Origin: an uncultured Dehalococcoidia bacterium
GTDB taxonomy: Bacteria; Chloroflexota; Dehalococcoidia; Tepidiformales; Tepidiformaceae
Assembly: GCA_938015525.1 (NCBI GenBank)
Contig: CALLPC010000011.1
Span: 62,001 to 126,000, forward strand
Direction of reading: 5' to 3'
DNA length: 64,000 nucleotides
Shown: positions 1 to 7,363 of the stretch, piece by piece
How positions within the stretch are numbered: position 1 is the stretch's first letter
Layout of the letters: every line of letters begins with the position of its first letter
Translations under genes and position numbers: made by a program
Notes under the pieces: generated by a model
The model's database searches: none
Told to the model about the DNA's origin: nothing
Seen by the model: the letters and a program-made list of their open reading frames with translations, nothing else

Positions 1-1
1 C

Positions 2-538
2 CGCCGCGCCCAGCGCGACCTCGAAGCTTCTATCGCTTCACTCACCGCCAGGATTGACCCCGAAGAACGGCGGCTTTACGACGGCTCCGTCCGCAATCCG
101 AAAGAGCTCACTGCCATCCAGCATGAAGTCGAGCTCCTCAAGGCCCAGCGCACCGCGCTCGAAGACCGCCTGCTCGAGGTCATGGAAGCGTTCGAATCTG
201 CCGCGGCGGAACGTGCCGGCGCCGAAGCCGCCCTCGAGTCCGCCCGGCGCTCCCGCGCCGAGGAGGTCGACGCCCTTCGAGCAAAACGCGAAGACCTGGC
301 CGCTCGTCTCGCGGCCGCACTCGCCCGGCGGGAAGCGCAGGCCGGCTGCATTCCCCAAGCTTCCCTCCGCCTCTACGATGACATCCGCCGCCGTCGCGGC
401 CATGCCGTAGCTCGCATTCAGGGCTCGAGCTGCACCGGCTGCCGCGTTGCCATCCCGGAGAGCATCCGCCGGAAAACCTTCGACCCTGCCGCGCTCGCCC
501 AGTGCCCCAACTGCGAACGCATCCTGTACGTCGGGTAG
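2..538 (+). CDS. C4-type zinc ribbon coiled-coil protein (5' partial)
   Basis: The reading frame is open from the left edge, so the N-terminus is missing. The visible part is a long charged helical region, including the motif LYDGSVRNPKEL near its start, followed by a C-terminal zinc ribbon with the pairs CTGC and CPNC. This architecture (coiled-coil hairpin plus C4 ribbon, DUF164 / CT398-like) is a widespread bacterial family thought to act as a nucleic-acid or chaperone adaptor; its biochemical role is not settled. The gene ends 6 bp before the recombinase-like gene, so the two are probably co-transcribed. The family assignment is secure, the function is not. Confidence 0.85.
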   Translation, partial: RRAQRDLEASIASLTARIDPEERRLYDGSVRNPKELTAIQHEVELLKAQRTALEDRLLEVMEAFESAAAERAGAEAALESARRSRAEEVDALRAKREDLAARLAAALARREAQAGCIPQASLRLYDDIRRRRGHAVARIQGSSCTGCRVAIPESIRRKTFDPAALAQCPNCERILYVG

Positions 539-544
539 GCTCCC

Positions 545-1954
545 GTGCAGGCCATCGGCTACTTCTCCGCCTCCGCCCGCCGCAATGGCCTGAAGCGCAG
601 CATCGGCGAGCAGAACCGCGCCTTCCTCGATTTCTGCCAGCGCTCCGGCTACGAAATCGTTGCTACCTTCGCCGACCCCGACGAGGGCGCCTCTGCCGGC
701 TTCGAGCAGCTCCTCGAATTCCTTAGCCGTCCCGGCCGGGCCTTTACCGTCGTCGTTGTCGATGCCCTCTCCGCCCTCGGTCCCGACCTCGGCGCGGCCG
801 CCCTCCGCCTCCTCGAACTCGACCACCGGGGCGCCACGGTCCTCCTCGCTCCCAGTGGCGCGGAGGCGTTCAAGGCCCTCGTCGATACCTGGGCGGAGCG
901 CGGGGAAGGGACCCCCATCTCCGAGCGCGTCCGCTCCGCCATGCGCCGCAAAGCGGTCCGGGGCGAGGTCCTCGGCCGACCGCCCTACGGCTACCGTGTC
1001 GGCCCCCGCCGGCGCCTCGAGCTCGTCCCCGAAGAGGCTGTCGTCGTCCGCTACATCTTCCGCCTCTACCTTGCCGAGAACCTCGGCATCCGCAAAATCG
1101 CCGGACGCCTCAACGAAGAGAACATCCCGACCCGCCGCGGCGGCCGCTGGAGCATGGTCACCGTCCGCGACATCCTCCGCAACCGCGCCTACCTCGGCCA
1201 CTACTCGCGCTTCGGCACCACCGTCACGGGAAGCCACCCGGCCCTCGTCTCCCCCGAGGATTTCCGCCGCGTCCAGGACCGCCTCCAATCCCGCCACGCA
1301 CCCTCCCGCCAGCGCAGCGTCACACCCTTCCTCCTCTCCGGCCTCGTCTACTGCGCTCGCTGCGGCAACAAGATGATCGGTGTGAGCCGACGCCAGTCCT
1401 GGCTCACCCGTTCCGGCGAATCCCGTTCTGCCACGTACCGGTACTACCAGTGCGAATCGCGGACGAACCAGAGCGCCTGTGGCTACAACACGAAGCGCTC
1501 CGCCGACCTCGAAGCGCGGGTACGGCAGGAGCTCGCCAGCGAACAGCATCCCGGGCCTCGAGTCCGCATGGCCGGCAACGTCGATTCGTATGCCCTCGAG
1601 CTCATCTCCCAGGTCGACCGCATCGAATCGCGGCTCCGGCGGAACCGCCGCCAGGTCGAAGAGCTCGTCGCCGATGCTGCGCACGGCCACATCGCTATCG
1701 AACGCCTGAAGGCCATTGGGGCAGAGCTCGCCGAGGAACACCGCCAGCTCCAGGCCGAACTCGTGTCCGCCCGCGAACGCATCCGCGCGCATGAGACCGA
1801 GGCGGAGCGGCGCCGCCACCTCGAGCAGCAGCGCCAGCGTCTCCTCCGAGAATGGGACGACCTCCCCTTCGACGACCTCCAGGCCGCGCTCCGCGATGTC
1901 GTCGACCGCATCGAAGTCGATGGCGACAGCGTCCGCGTCTACCGGCGCGTCTGA
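545..1954 (+). CDS. Large serine recombinase family protein, active site degenerate
   Basis: A 469-aa protein with the layout of a large serine recombinase: N-terminal resolvase fold (residues ~1-130), recombinase domain (~140-230, with RRGGRWSMVTVRDILRN), a zinc ribbon made of C270-x2-C273 and C303-x8-C312, and a C-terminal coiled coil (~340-450). The nucleophile position is kept (S10 in YFSAS). The arginines that activate the phosphate in gamma-delta resolvase (R8, R45, R68, R71) are not: YARVS reads YFSAS, and the LDRLGRD segment reads VDALSALGPD (A74, A77). Strand exchange is therefore doubtful, and the protein may be a domesticated DNA-binding relative. It sits 6 bp after the zinc-ribbon gene and 48 bp before a nuclease-like gene. 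No attachment sites or other mobile genes are visible. Confidence 0.85.
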   Translation: MQAIGYFSASARRNGLKRSIGEQNRAFLDFCQRSGYEIVATFADPDEGASAGFEQLLEFLSRPGRAFTVVVVDALSALGPDLGAAALRLLELDHRGATVLLAPSGAEAFKALVDTWAERGEGTPISERVRSAMRRKAVRGEVLGRPPYGYRVGPRRRLELVPEEAVVVRYIFRLYLAENLGIRKIAGRLNEENIPTRRGGRWSMVTVRDILRNRAYLGHYSRFGTTVTGSHPALVSPEDFRRVQDRLQSRHAPSRQRSVTPFLLSGLVYCARCGNKMIGVSRRQSWLTRSGESRSATYRYYQCESRTNQSACGYNTKRSADLEARVRQELASEQHPGPRVRMAGNVDSYALELISQVDRIESRLRRNRRQVEELVADAAHGHIAIERLKAIGAELAEEHRQLQAELVSARERIRAHETEAERRRHLEQQRQRLLREWDDLPFDDLQAALRDVVDRIEVDGDSVRVYRRV

Positions 1955-2002
1955 AACCCCGCCCGGGTGCCACCGCCCGTGCGCCCGTGCATACTGAGAG
2001 AA

Positions 2003-2875
2003 ATGTCTGAAAACCTCTTTACGATGCTCTCGGCCTACCGGCCGGGCTCCAAAGCCAGCCCGTTCGAGAATTACTGCACGAGTGCCCTGGCCTATTTCCT
2101 CCGTTCCGGCCACCGCATGCTCAACGCCCTCTTCGCCGGCGCCGCCGGCATCGGCAGCGACCCCCTCGCCCTCGTCGAAGTCCAGCCCCGCCTGGCCGAA
2201 GCCGGCATCGCCGACCTCCTGCTCACCTACGAAGGCGGCCGCCGCGTACTCGTCGAAGTCCAGGTCGAGCCCGGCGCCGACGAGTCCCTGCTGCCCGGCA
2301 TGGAGGCCGTGGCCCGCCAGTGGGCGGAGCCCCCGGCCTTCGTCATGCTCGGCCTCCCGCGTGACGACGTCCCGGCGCCCTGGGTCCCCATGACCTGGTA
2401 TGAAGTCGTCGAAGCGCTCGAAGGCGACCCCGACCCCTTCGTCGCCCAGTTCCGCCAGTTCGTGCTCGAAGATATCCTCGGCCTCGGCGAAGTCCCGCTC
2501 GACGATGCCCTCACCACCAACCGCCTTCATGCCCTCGTCGGCGCTGCCCTCCGCATGCGCTTCGGCCCGGGCGTGCGTTACGTGGCCAGCGCCTCCCGCC
2601 CCATCGGCGGCCACTACCGCTACTTTGGGACCACGTTTGCCCCCGACGGCCGAGAAATGACGTGCTGGGTCGGCCTCGTCAACGAAACCGTGCCACTGGG
2701 CGAGCACTACCACCTCATGCTCGCCAGCAAAGACCGCCCCCTGCTCGTCCCCGTCCAGCAGCCCCGCGCCACCGGCGACTGGAAGTGGCCCTACTGGACC
2801 GGGATGGGGCGGGTGGTCCGCCCCATCACCGGCGCCCAGGTCGAAGACCTCCTCGAGCGCCTCGTTTCACCCTGA
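2003..2875 (+). CDS. PD-(D/E)XK-superfamily nuclease-like protein (ExQ variant)
   Basis: 290 aa from the ATG at 2003; an in-frame ATG at 1967 exists, but a GAGAG ribosome site precedes 2003 and the extra residues look non-coding. The core signature is D71 in GIADLLL, then a beta hairpin, then E85-V-Q87 in VLVEVQV. This is the D-x(13)-ExQ pattern of PD-(D/E)XK phosphodiesterases in which Gln replaces the Lys, as in some restriction enzymes. A helix with a partly hydrophobic pattern and a beta strand (AFVMLGL) follow, as expected for the fold. The C-terminal half (residues ~170-290) is unassigned. It follows the degenerate recombinase in the same direction. The nuclease call rests on this motif alone; a non-catalytic role is possible. 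Confidence 0.6.
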   Translation: MSENLFTMLSAYRPGSKASPFENYCTSALAYFLRSGHRMLNALFAGAAGIGSDPLALVEVQPRLAEAGIADLLLTYEGGRRVLVEVQVEPGADESLLPGMEAVARQWAEPPAFVMLGLPRDDVPAPWVPMTWYEVVEALEGDPDPFVAQFRQFVLEDILGLGEVPLDDALTTNRLHALVGAALRMRFGPGVRYVASASRPIGGHYRYFGTTFAPDGREMTCWVGLVNETVPLGEHYHLMLASKDRPLLVPVQQPRATGDWKWPYWTGMGRVVRPITGAQVEDLLERLVSP

Positions 2876-2886
2876 CCCGGGCGCTC

Positions 2887-4119
2887 CTAGAGCAGGTCTC
2901 CCCCGCAGGCCGACGCTGTGGTCCCGTGCTCTTTGTAGGCCCGGATCACGTTCCGGCCCGTCGTCCACCGGTGCACCTCATCCGGGCCATCTACCAGCCG
3001 CTGCGAACGGATCGACGTGTACCAGCGCGCCAGGGGCGTATCGAGGCTGTACCCGAGCGCCCCGTGCAGCTGAATCGCCGTATCGACGACCCTGTGCACC
3101 ATATTCGCGAGGAACACCTTCGCGATGCTGTTCTCCTGCCGGATATCCCGTCCCTGCTCCGCCTTCCAGGCGATGTGCAGCAGCATCAGCCGCGCGATGT
3201 ACAGCTCGGTCGCGCAGTCCGCCAGCATCCACTGCACGCCCTGCCGGTCCGCCAGCAGCCGCCCGAAGGTCTCCCGCTCGCACACCCGCGCCGTGGCCAT
3301 ATCGAGAGCCCGTTGCGCCATCGCTACGTTATGCATCCCGTGTCGCAGCCGGCCATACGCCAGCCGGTGCTGCCCCATGTTGAAGCCGTTCCCCTGGCCG
3401 CCCAGGAGGTTCTCATGCGGCACCACCAGGTTTTCGATCTTCACCTCGGCGTGTCCGCCCCCGAGGATATGGGTCAGCGGGCCCTCGATGGCCATCGTGG
3501 GAATATCGCGGATGATGCGATAGCCCGGGTTTGGCAACTCGACGATGAAGGTGCTGAACTGCTGGTGCCGCGGCGCATCCGGGTCCGTCTTCGCCATCAC
3601 CACCGCGATGTCGGCCACGCTCGCTGCGCTGGAGAACCACTTCTCGCCATTGAGAATCCAGTGATCCCCGTCGCGCACGGCCGTCGTCTTCATCCCGGTC
3701 GCGTCGGCCCCCGCCGCCCGCTCCGTCATCGAGTAGCACACCCGCTTTTCGCCGTTCAGCAGGGGTTTGAGGAATTTCTCCTTCTGGTACTCCGTCCCGT
3801 GTGCCAGGATGGTCAACATCGTCGCATCGTCGGGCCCCTGCGTGTTCAGCGCCAGCGCTCCGAGGTAGCTCTCCCCGAGCTCCATCTGCACCAGCGCGTT
3901 CGCCAGCGGACCCAGCCCCATCCCGCCCCACTCCTTCGGGATAAACGGGCACCAAAGCCCCTGGGAGCGCGCCTTCTGGCGCAGCTCCGCCAGCACCTCC
4001 CTGTACGGCTCGCCTTCCAGCAGCCGCTTCTCAGCGGGAATGCACTCAGCGTGCACGAACTCCCGCACCTTCTGACGGATGGCTTTCGCCTCCGCCGGGA
4101 TTTCGAAGTCAACGGCCAT
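2887..4119 (-). CDS. Acyl-CoA dehydrogenase (ACAD10/11-like)
   Basis: 410-aa FAD-dependent acyl-CoA dehydrogenase that introduces an alpha-beta double bond into an acyl-CoA thioester and passes electrons to ETF. Visible family features are the N-terminal helical domain with KEWGGMGLGPL, the middle beta domain (CYSMTERAAGADAT, then WILNGEKWFSS) and the C-terminal helical domain ending with LVDGPDEVHRWTTGRNVIR. The DGPDEVHR form near the C-terminus is typical of the ACAD10/11-like clade, which acts on unusual or branched/hydroxylated acyl-CoAs. A GGGAG ribosome site lies just upstream of the ATG. An SDR gene on the same strand lies 111 bp upstream, a likely partner in the same catabolic unit. 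Substrate cannot be told from sequence. Confidence 0.92.
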   Translation of the reverse strand: MAVDFEIPAEAKAIRQKVREFVHAECIPAEKRLLEGEPYREVLAELRQKARSQGLWCPFIPKEWGGMGLGPLANALVQMELGESYLGALALNTQGPDDATMLTILAHGTEYQKEKFLKPLLNGEKRVCYSMTERAAGADATGMKTTAVRDGDHWILNGEKWFSSAASVADIAVVMAKTDPDAPRHQQFSTFIVELPNPGYRIIRDIPTMAIEGPLTHILGGGHAEVKIENLVVPHENLLGGQGNGFNMGQHRLAYGRLRHGMHNVAMAQRALDMATARVCERETFGRLLADRQGVQWMLADCATELYIARLMLLHIAWKAEQGRDIRQENSIAKVFLANMVHRVVDTAIQLHGALGYSLDTPLARWYTSIRSQRLVDGPDEVHRWTTGRNVIRAYKEHGTTASACGGDLL

Positions 4120-4230
4120 CGTCTGCGGTCTCCCTTACTCATCGCACTGCGGATTGCCGGGAAGCACGCAGCCGTGGCCCGGCGAAGCCCGCCCATCATA
4201 AGCGCTGGCGCCGGCCGCTGCTGGCTGCGC

Positions 4231-4995
4231 TCAAATCCCGCTCCCGCCAGAGACCACCAGCAGCGACCCCGTCGTGTAGCTGGACGCCCCCGAGGCGAGG
4301 TAGAGCGCCGCCCCGACGATCTCGTGCGGCTCCCCGCCGCGGCCCAGCGGAATGGAGGTCCGCGCTCGCTCCCTGAACGCCTCCATGTCCCACGCCCTGG
4401 AGATGTCGGTAAGAAACGGTCCCGGGACGATGCAGTTCACCCGCACCTTTGGCGCGAAGGCCCGCGCGAACCCGACCGTCATCGCGTTCAGCCCTGCCTT
4501 TGCGGCGGCGTAGGGGATGATGTCCGCGGTCGGGTGCAGCGACCCCGTGCTCGACACCATGATGATCGACCCGCCGTCGCCTTCCGCCATCCGCGTCCCC
4601 ACCAGCGCCGTCAGCCGGAACGGTCCCTTCAGATTCACGTCCAGCACCTTGTCGTAGAGCGCTTCCGTCACGTTCGCTACGTGGTCGTAGATGGGCGACA
4701 TGCCGGCGTTGTTGACCAGGACGTCCACCCGCCCGAACTCCGCATACGCCCGCTCCGCGAGCGCCTCGACCTGTTCCCATTCGCCGACATGACAGGCCAC
4801 CGGGAGCGCCCGGCGGCCCGTCAGCCGCACCACCTCCCGGGCAACCGCTTCGCACGAATCGAGCTTCCGGCTCGCGATGACCACGTCTGCCCCGGCGTGC
4901 GCAAACGCCAGCACCATCTCCCGCCCCAGGCCGCGGCTCCCGCCCGTCACCAGCGCGACCTTCCCTTCGAGGCTGAAAAGCCGCCCGATATCCAT
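4231..4995 (-). CDS. SDR family oxidoreductase
   Basis: 254-aa classical short-chain dehydrogenase/reductase. The NAD(P)-binding motif TGGSRGLG lies near residue 17, NNAG near residue 92, and the catalytic triad is Ser (in MVSSTGS), Tyr and Lys (in IPYAAAKAG). The segment VNCIVPGPF matches the SDR VN-PG motif, and the protein ends with an SGGSGI tail like that of fabG-type enzymes. A GGAGA ribosome site precedes the ATG. It lies upstream of, and in the same direction as, the acyl-CoA dehydrogenase, and diverges from the carboxyltransferase gene. It probably oxidises or reduces a 3-hydroxy/keto intermediate; substrate unknown. Confidence 0.9.
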   Translation of the reverse strand: MDIGRLFSLEGKVALVTGGSRGLGREMVLAFAHAGADVVIASRKLDSCEAVAREVVRLTGRRALPVACHVGEWEQVEALAERAYAEFGRVDVLVNNAGMSPIYDHVANVTEALYDKVLDVNLKGPFRLTALVGTRMAEGDGGSIIMVSSTGSLHPTADIIPYAAAKAGLNAMTVGFARAFAPKVRVNCIVPGPFLTDISRAWDMEAFRERARTSIPLGRGGEPHEIVGAALYLASGASSYTTGSLLVVSGGSGI

Positions 4996-5155
4996 GGTCG
5001 ATCTCCGTTCACATGGGGAATTCGCCGCGCAAGCCTACCTCATCCCCCGGCCGCCGGCCTGACTTCCTCGCGCCCAATCGCATCTAGCCCGCGCTGACGC
5101 TACCCTAAACGCGCATCGGGCTCACGCCTCCAATCCCCTCCCGCGGAACGCACAC

Positions 5156-6649
5156 ATGGCCAAAGTCGGCATCATGGAAACGGCCATCCGCGATGGCCAT
5201 CAGTCCCTCCTCGCGACCCGCATGCGCACCGAGGACATGATCCCCGTCCTCGAGCTCATGGACTCCATCGGCTACCACTCGATCGAATGCTGGGGCGGCG
5301 CCACTTTCGACACCTGCCTCCGCTTCCTCAAGGAAGACCCGTGGGAGCGACTGCGGGAGATCAAGAAGCGGCTCAAGCACACCCCGACCCAGATGCTCCT
5401 TCGCGGTCAGAACGCCGTCGGATACCGCCACTACGCCGACGACGTCATCTACGAGTTCTGCGACCGGGCCGTCCAGAACGGCATGGATATCTTCCGCATC
5501 TTCGATGCCCTCAACGACACCCGGAACCTCGAGACGGCCTTCCGGGCCGTGAAGAAGGCCGGCGGTCACGTCCAGGGCGCCCTTTGCTATACCACCTCCC
5601 CGGTCCACACCGTCGACTCCTTCGCAAAGCTCGCAGACGAGATGATTGCGATGGGCGCCGATTCCATCGCCATCAAGGACATGGCCGGCCTCCTCAGTCC
5701 CATGATGGCAAAGGCCATCGTCGAGCGAATCCGTCAGAATCACCCCACCATCCTCATCCAGATGCACTGCCACGATACGAGCGGCTTCTCTGAGATGGCC
5801 TACCTCATGGGCGTCCAGGCTGGCGCCAACGTCATCGACTGTGCGATTTCGCCCCTCGCCGGCGGCACGAGCCAGCCCGCGACCGAAACGCTCGTCGCCG
5901 CGCTCGCCGAGTTCCCCGAGTACGCCACCGGCCTCGACATGGAAAAGCTGCGCCAGCTCGCCGACTACTTCCGCGGCGTCCGACGCAAGTACTGGAAGTT
6001 CGAATCCGGCCTCCTCGGCATCGATGCCGGGGTCATCTCTCACCAGGTGCCCGGCGGCATGATCTCCAACCTCGTCGGCCAGCTCCGTGAGCAGGGTGCC
6101 GAGCATAAGCTCGCCGAAGTCCTCGAAGAAAACGCGCGCGTCCGCGCCGACCTCGGCTATCCGCCGCTCGTCACCCCCAGCTCCCAGATTGTCGGCACGC
6201 AGGCCGTCCTCAACGTCCTCACCGGCAAGCGGTATGCCACGGTCACCCGCGAAACCCGGAACCTGGCCCGGGGGATGTATGGCCGCACCACGGTTCCCAT
6301 CGCGCCAGAGATCCTCCAGCAGCTCCTCGGCGATGAACAGCCGATCGATCACCGCCCGGCCGATGACCTCGAACCGGAAATGGAGAAGGCGAAGGCCGAA
6401 ATTGCTGACCTCGCGGAGAACATCGACGACGTCCTCAGCTACGTCATGTTCCCGCAAGTCGCGCGCGAGTTTTTCCAGTGGCGTCGTGAAGGCGGCGGGC
6501 CGGAGCGCGAACTCGTGGCCGCCGTCGTCGGCGCCATGACCATAGCCGAAAAGAAGCAGCAGGTCGCCGCGGCCCCCGCACCGGTCGTCATCCCCAATGG
6601 CGACACCAGCAACTGGCGCTCCTTCGGGCGCCTTCGCCAGATGCGCTAG
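5156..6649 (+). CDS. Biotin-dependent carboxyltransferase subunit (PycB/OadA/transcarboxylase 5S-like)
   Basis: 497-aa carboxyltransferase domain protein that moves CO2 between carboxybiotin and a 2-oxo acid (pyruvate/oxaloacetate). The TIM barrel shows RDGHQS (residues ~12-17), ECWGGATFD (~44-52), LLRGQNAVGY, the carboxylatable lysine K174 in IKDMAG, and the metal ligands H204 and H206 in HCHDTSG. The C-terminal helical PYC-OADA domain follows from about residue 290. There is no fused biotin domain; the carrier is encoded 11 bp downstream. No biotin carboxylase or membrane decarboxylase subunit is nearby. It could therefore be a split pyruvate carboxylase whose carboxylase lies elsewhere, or a transcarboxylase part. 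Confidence 0.9.
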   Translation: MAKVGIMETAIRDGHQSLLATRMRTEDMIPVLELMDSIGYHSIECWGGATFDTCLRFLKEDPWERLREIKKRLKHTPTQMLLRGQNAVGYRHYADDVIYEFCDRAVQNGMDIFRIFDALNDTRNLETAFRAVKKAGGHVQGALCYTTSPVHTVDSFAKLADEMIAMGADSIAIKDMAGLLSPMMAKAIVERIRQNHPTILIQMHCHDTSGFSEMAYLMGVQAGANVIDCAISPLAGGTSQPATETLVAALAEFPEYATGLDMEKLRQLADYFRGVRRKYWKFESGLLGIDAGVISHQVPGGMISNLVGQLREQGAEHKLAEVLEENARVRADLGYPPLVTPSSQIVGTQAVLNVLTGKRYATVTRETRNLARGMYGRTTVPIAPEILQQLLGDEQPIDHRPADDLEPEMEKAKAEIADLAENIDDVLSYVMFPQVAREFFQWRREGGGPERELVAAVVGAMTIAEKKQQVAAAPAPVVIPNGDTSNWRSFGRLRQMR

Positions 6650-6660
6650 GAGGAACCGGC

Positions 6661-7179
6661 ATGGCCAAGGTCACCATCGGAGGCCGCACCTACGAGGTCG
6701 AAGTCCGCGGCGATCGCGTCATCGTCGACGGGCATGAGTACCCCGTGACCGTTCGCGAAGAGACCGGCTACGTCACAGTCACCGCGGGGGGCATCCCGTA
6801 CCGCGTGCAGCTCCCCCCGCCTGACCAGCGCCAGAGCGGAATGGAAGTCCAGGTCGACTACCGCCCCTTCAAAGTCGAATGGGAGGGCCGCCTCGGCGGC
6901 GGCGCAGCCCCCCGGGAACGCTCGGCAACATCTCCCGCCGCCGCTGGCGGCGCGAAGGCCGCCGTCAAGGGCGCCGTCACCGCGCAGATTAGCGGTAGGG
7001 TCGTCCGCATCAACGTCAAAGCCGGCCAGGCCGTGGCAAAAGGGGACGTCCTCCTCATCCTGGAGGCGATGAAGATGGAAAACGAAATCAAGGCCCCCGC
7101 CGACGGAATCGTCAAGGAAATCCCCGTCAGTGAAGGGCAGCGCGTCGCAGAAGGCGACGTGCTCGCCGTCATCGAGTAA
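6661..7179 (+). CDS. Biotin carboxyl carrier protein
   Basis: 172-aa biotin carrier. The C-terminal biotinyl domain (residues ~100-172) carries the canonical EAMKMEN site with K138 as the biotinylated lysine, and the matching hairpin GIVKEIPVSEGQRVAEGD. Residues ~1-80 form an extra beta-rich domain of the kind found at the start of many stand-alone carriers of acyl-CoA and pyruvate carboxylases, followed by an Ala-rich flexible linker. A strong AGGAGG ribosome site straddles the end of the carboxyltransferase gene, so the two are one operon. A good hairpin terminator follows. It would serve the upstream carboxyltransferase and possibly other biotin enzymes. Confidence 0.93.
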   Translation: MAKVTIGGRTYEVEVRGDRVIVDGHEYPVTVREETGYVTVTAGGIPYRVQLPPPDQRQSGMEVQVDYRPFKVEWEGRLGGGAAPRERSATSPAAAGGAKAAVKGAVTAQISGRVVRINVKAGQAVAKGDVLLILEAMKMENEIKAPADGIVKEIPVSEGQRVAEGDVLAVIE

Positions 7180-7204
7180 GCAGACCCGCCAGGTCCGACG
7201 CACA

Positions 7205-7234
7205 GGAGGGGCCGCGCAGCAGCGTGGCCCCTCC
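7205..7234 (+). terminator. Intrinsic terminator-like hairpin
   Basis: A 13-bp stem (7205-7217 with 7222-7234, one G-U pair) closes a 4-base AGCA loop and is followed by CGCTTT. It stands 25 bp after the biotin carrier stop and before tRNA-Lys, so it would end the carboxyltransferase operon. The T tract is short, as is common in GC-rich genomes. Confidence 0.7.
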
Positions 7235-7259
7235 CGCTTTCCCCGGCGATAATGACGCT

Positions 7260-7334
7260 GGGCCCGTAGCTCAGCGGTAGAGCAGTGGACTTTTAATCCA
7301 TTGGTCGAGAGTTCGAATCTCTCCGGGCCTACCA
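7260..7334 (+). tRNA. tRNA-Lys (anticodon TTT)
   Basis: 75 nt including an encoded CCA. The acceptor stem is 7260-7266 paired with the seven bases ending at 7330 (first pair G-U). The D stem is GCTC/GAGC, and the anticodon stem encloses the loop CTTTTAA, giving anticodon TTT. The T stem is GAGAG/CTCTC with loop TTCGAAT. The discriminator base is A. Confidence 0.97.
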
Positions 7335-7363
7335 GTCCGCCCGGCCATCCCCGGTCACGGCGT

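Noticed and set aside
545..1954. Serine recombinase as evidence of an active prophage or integrative element
   Set aside because: No attachment sites, phage or transfer genes, and the active site arginines are missing.
38..2713. An 891-codon open frame on the minus strand across the first three genes
   Set aside because: It is antisense to genes with clear domains (zinc ribbon, recombinase, nuclease-like). Long antisense frames arise from the GC-rich third codon positions, and its translation has no domain pattern.
5156..7179. Sodium-pumping oxaloacetate decarboxylase
   Set aside because: No membrane beta or small gamma subunit gene is present.
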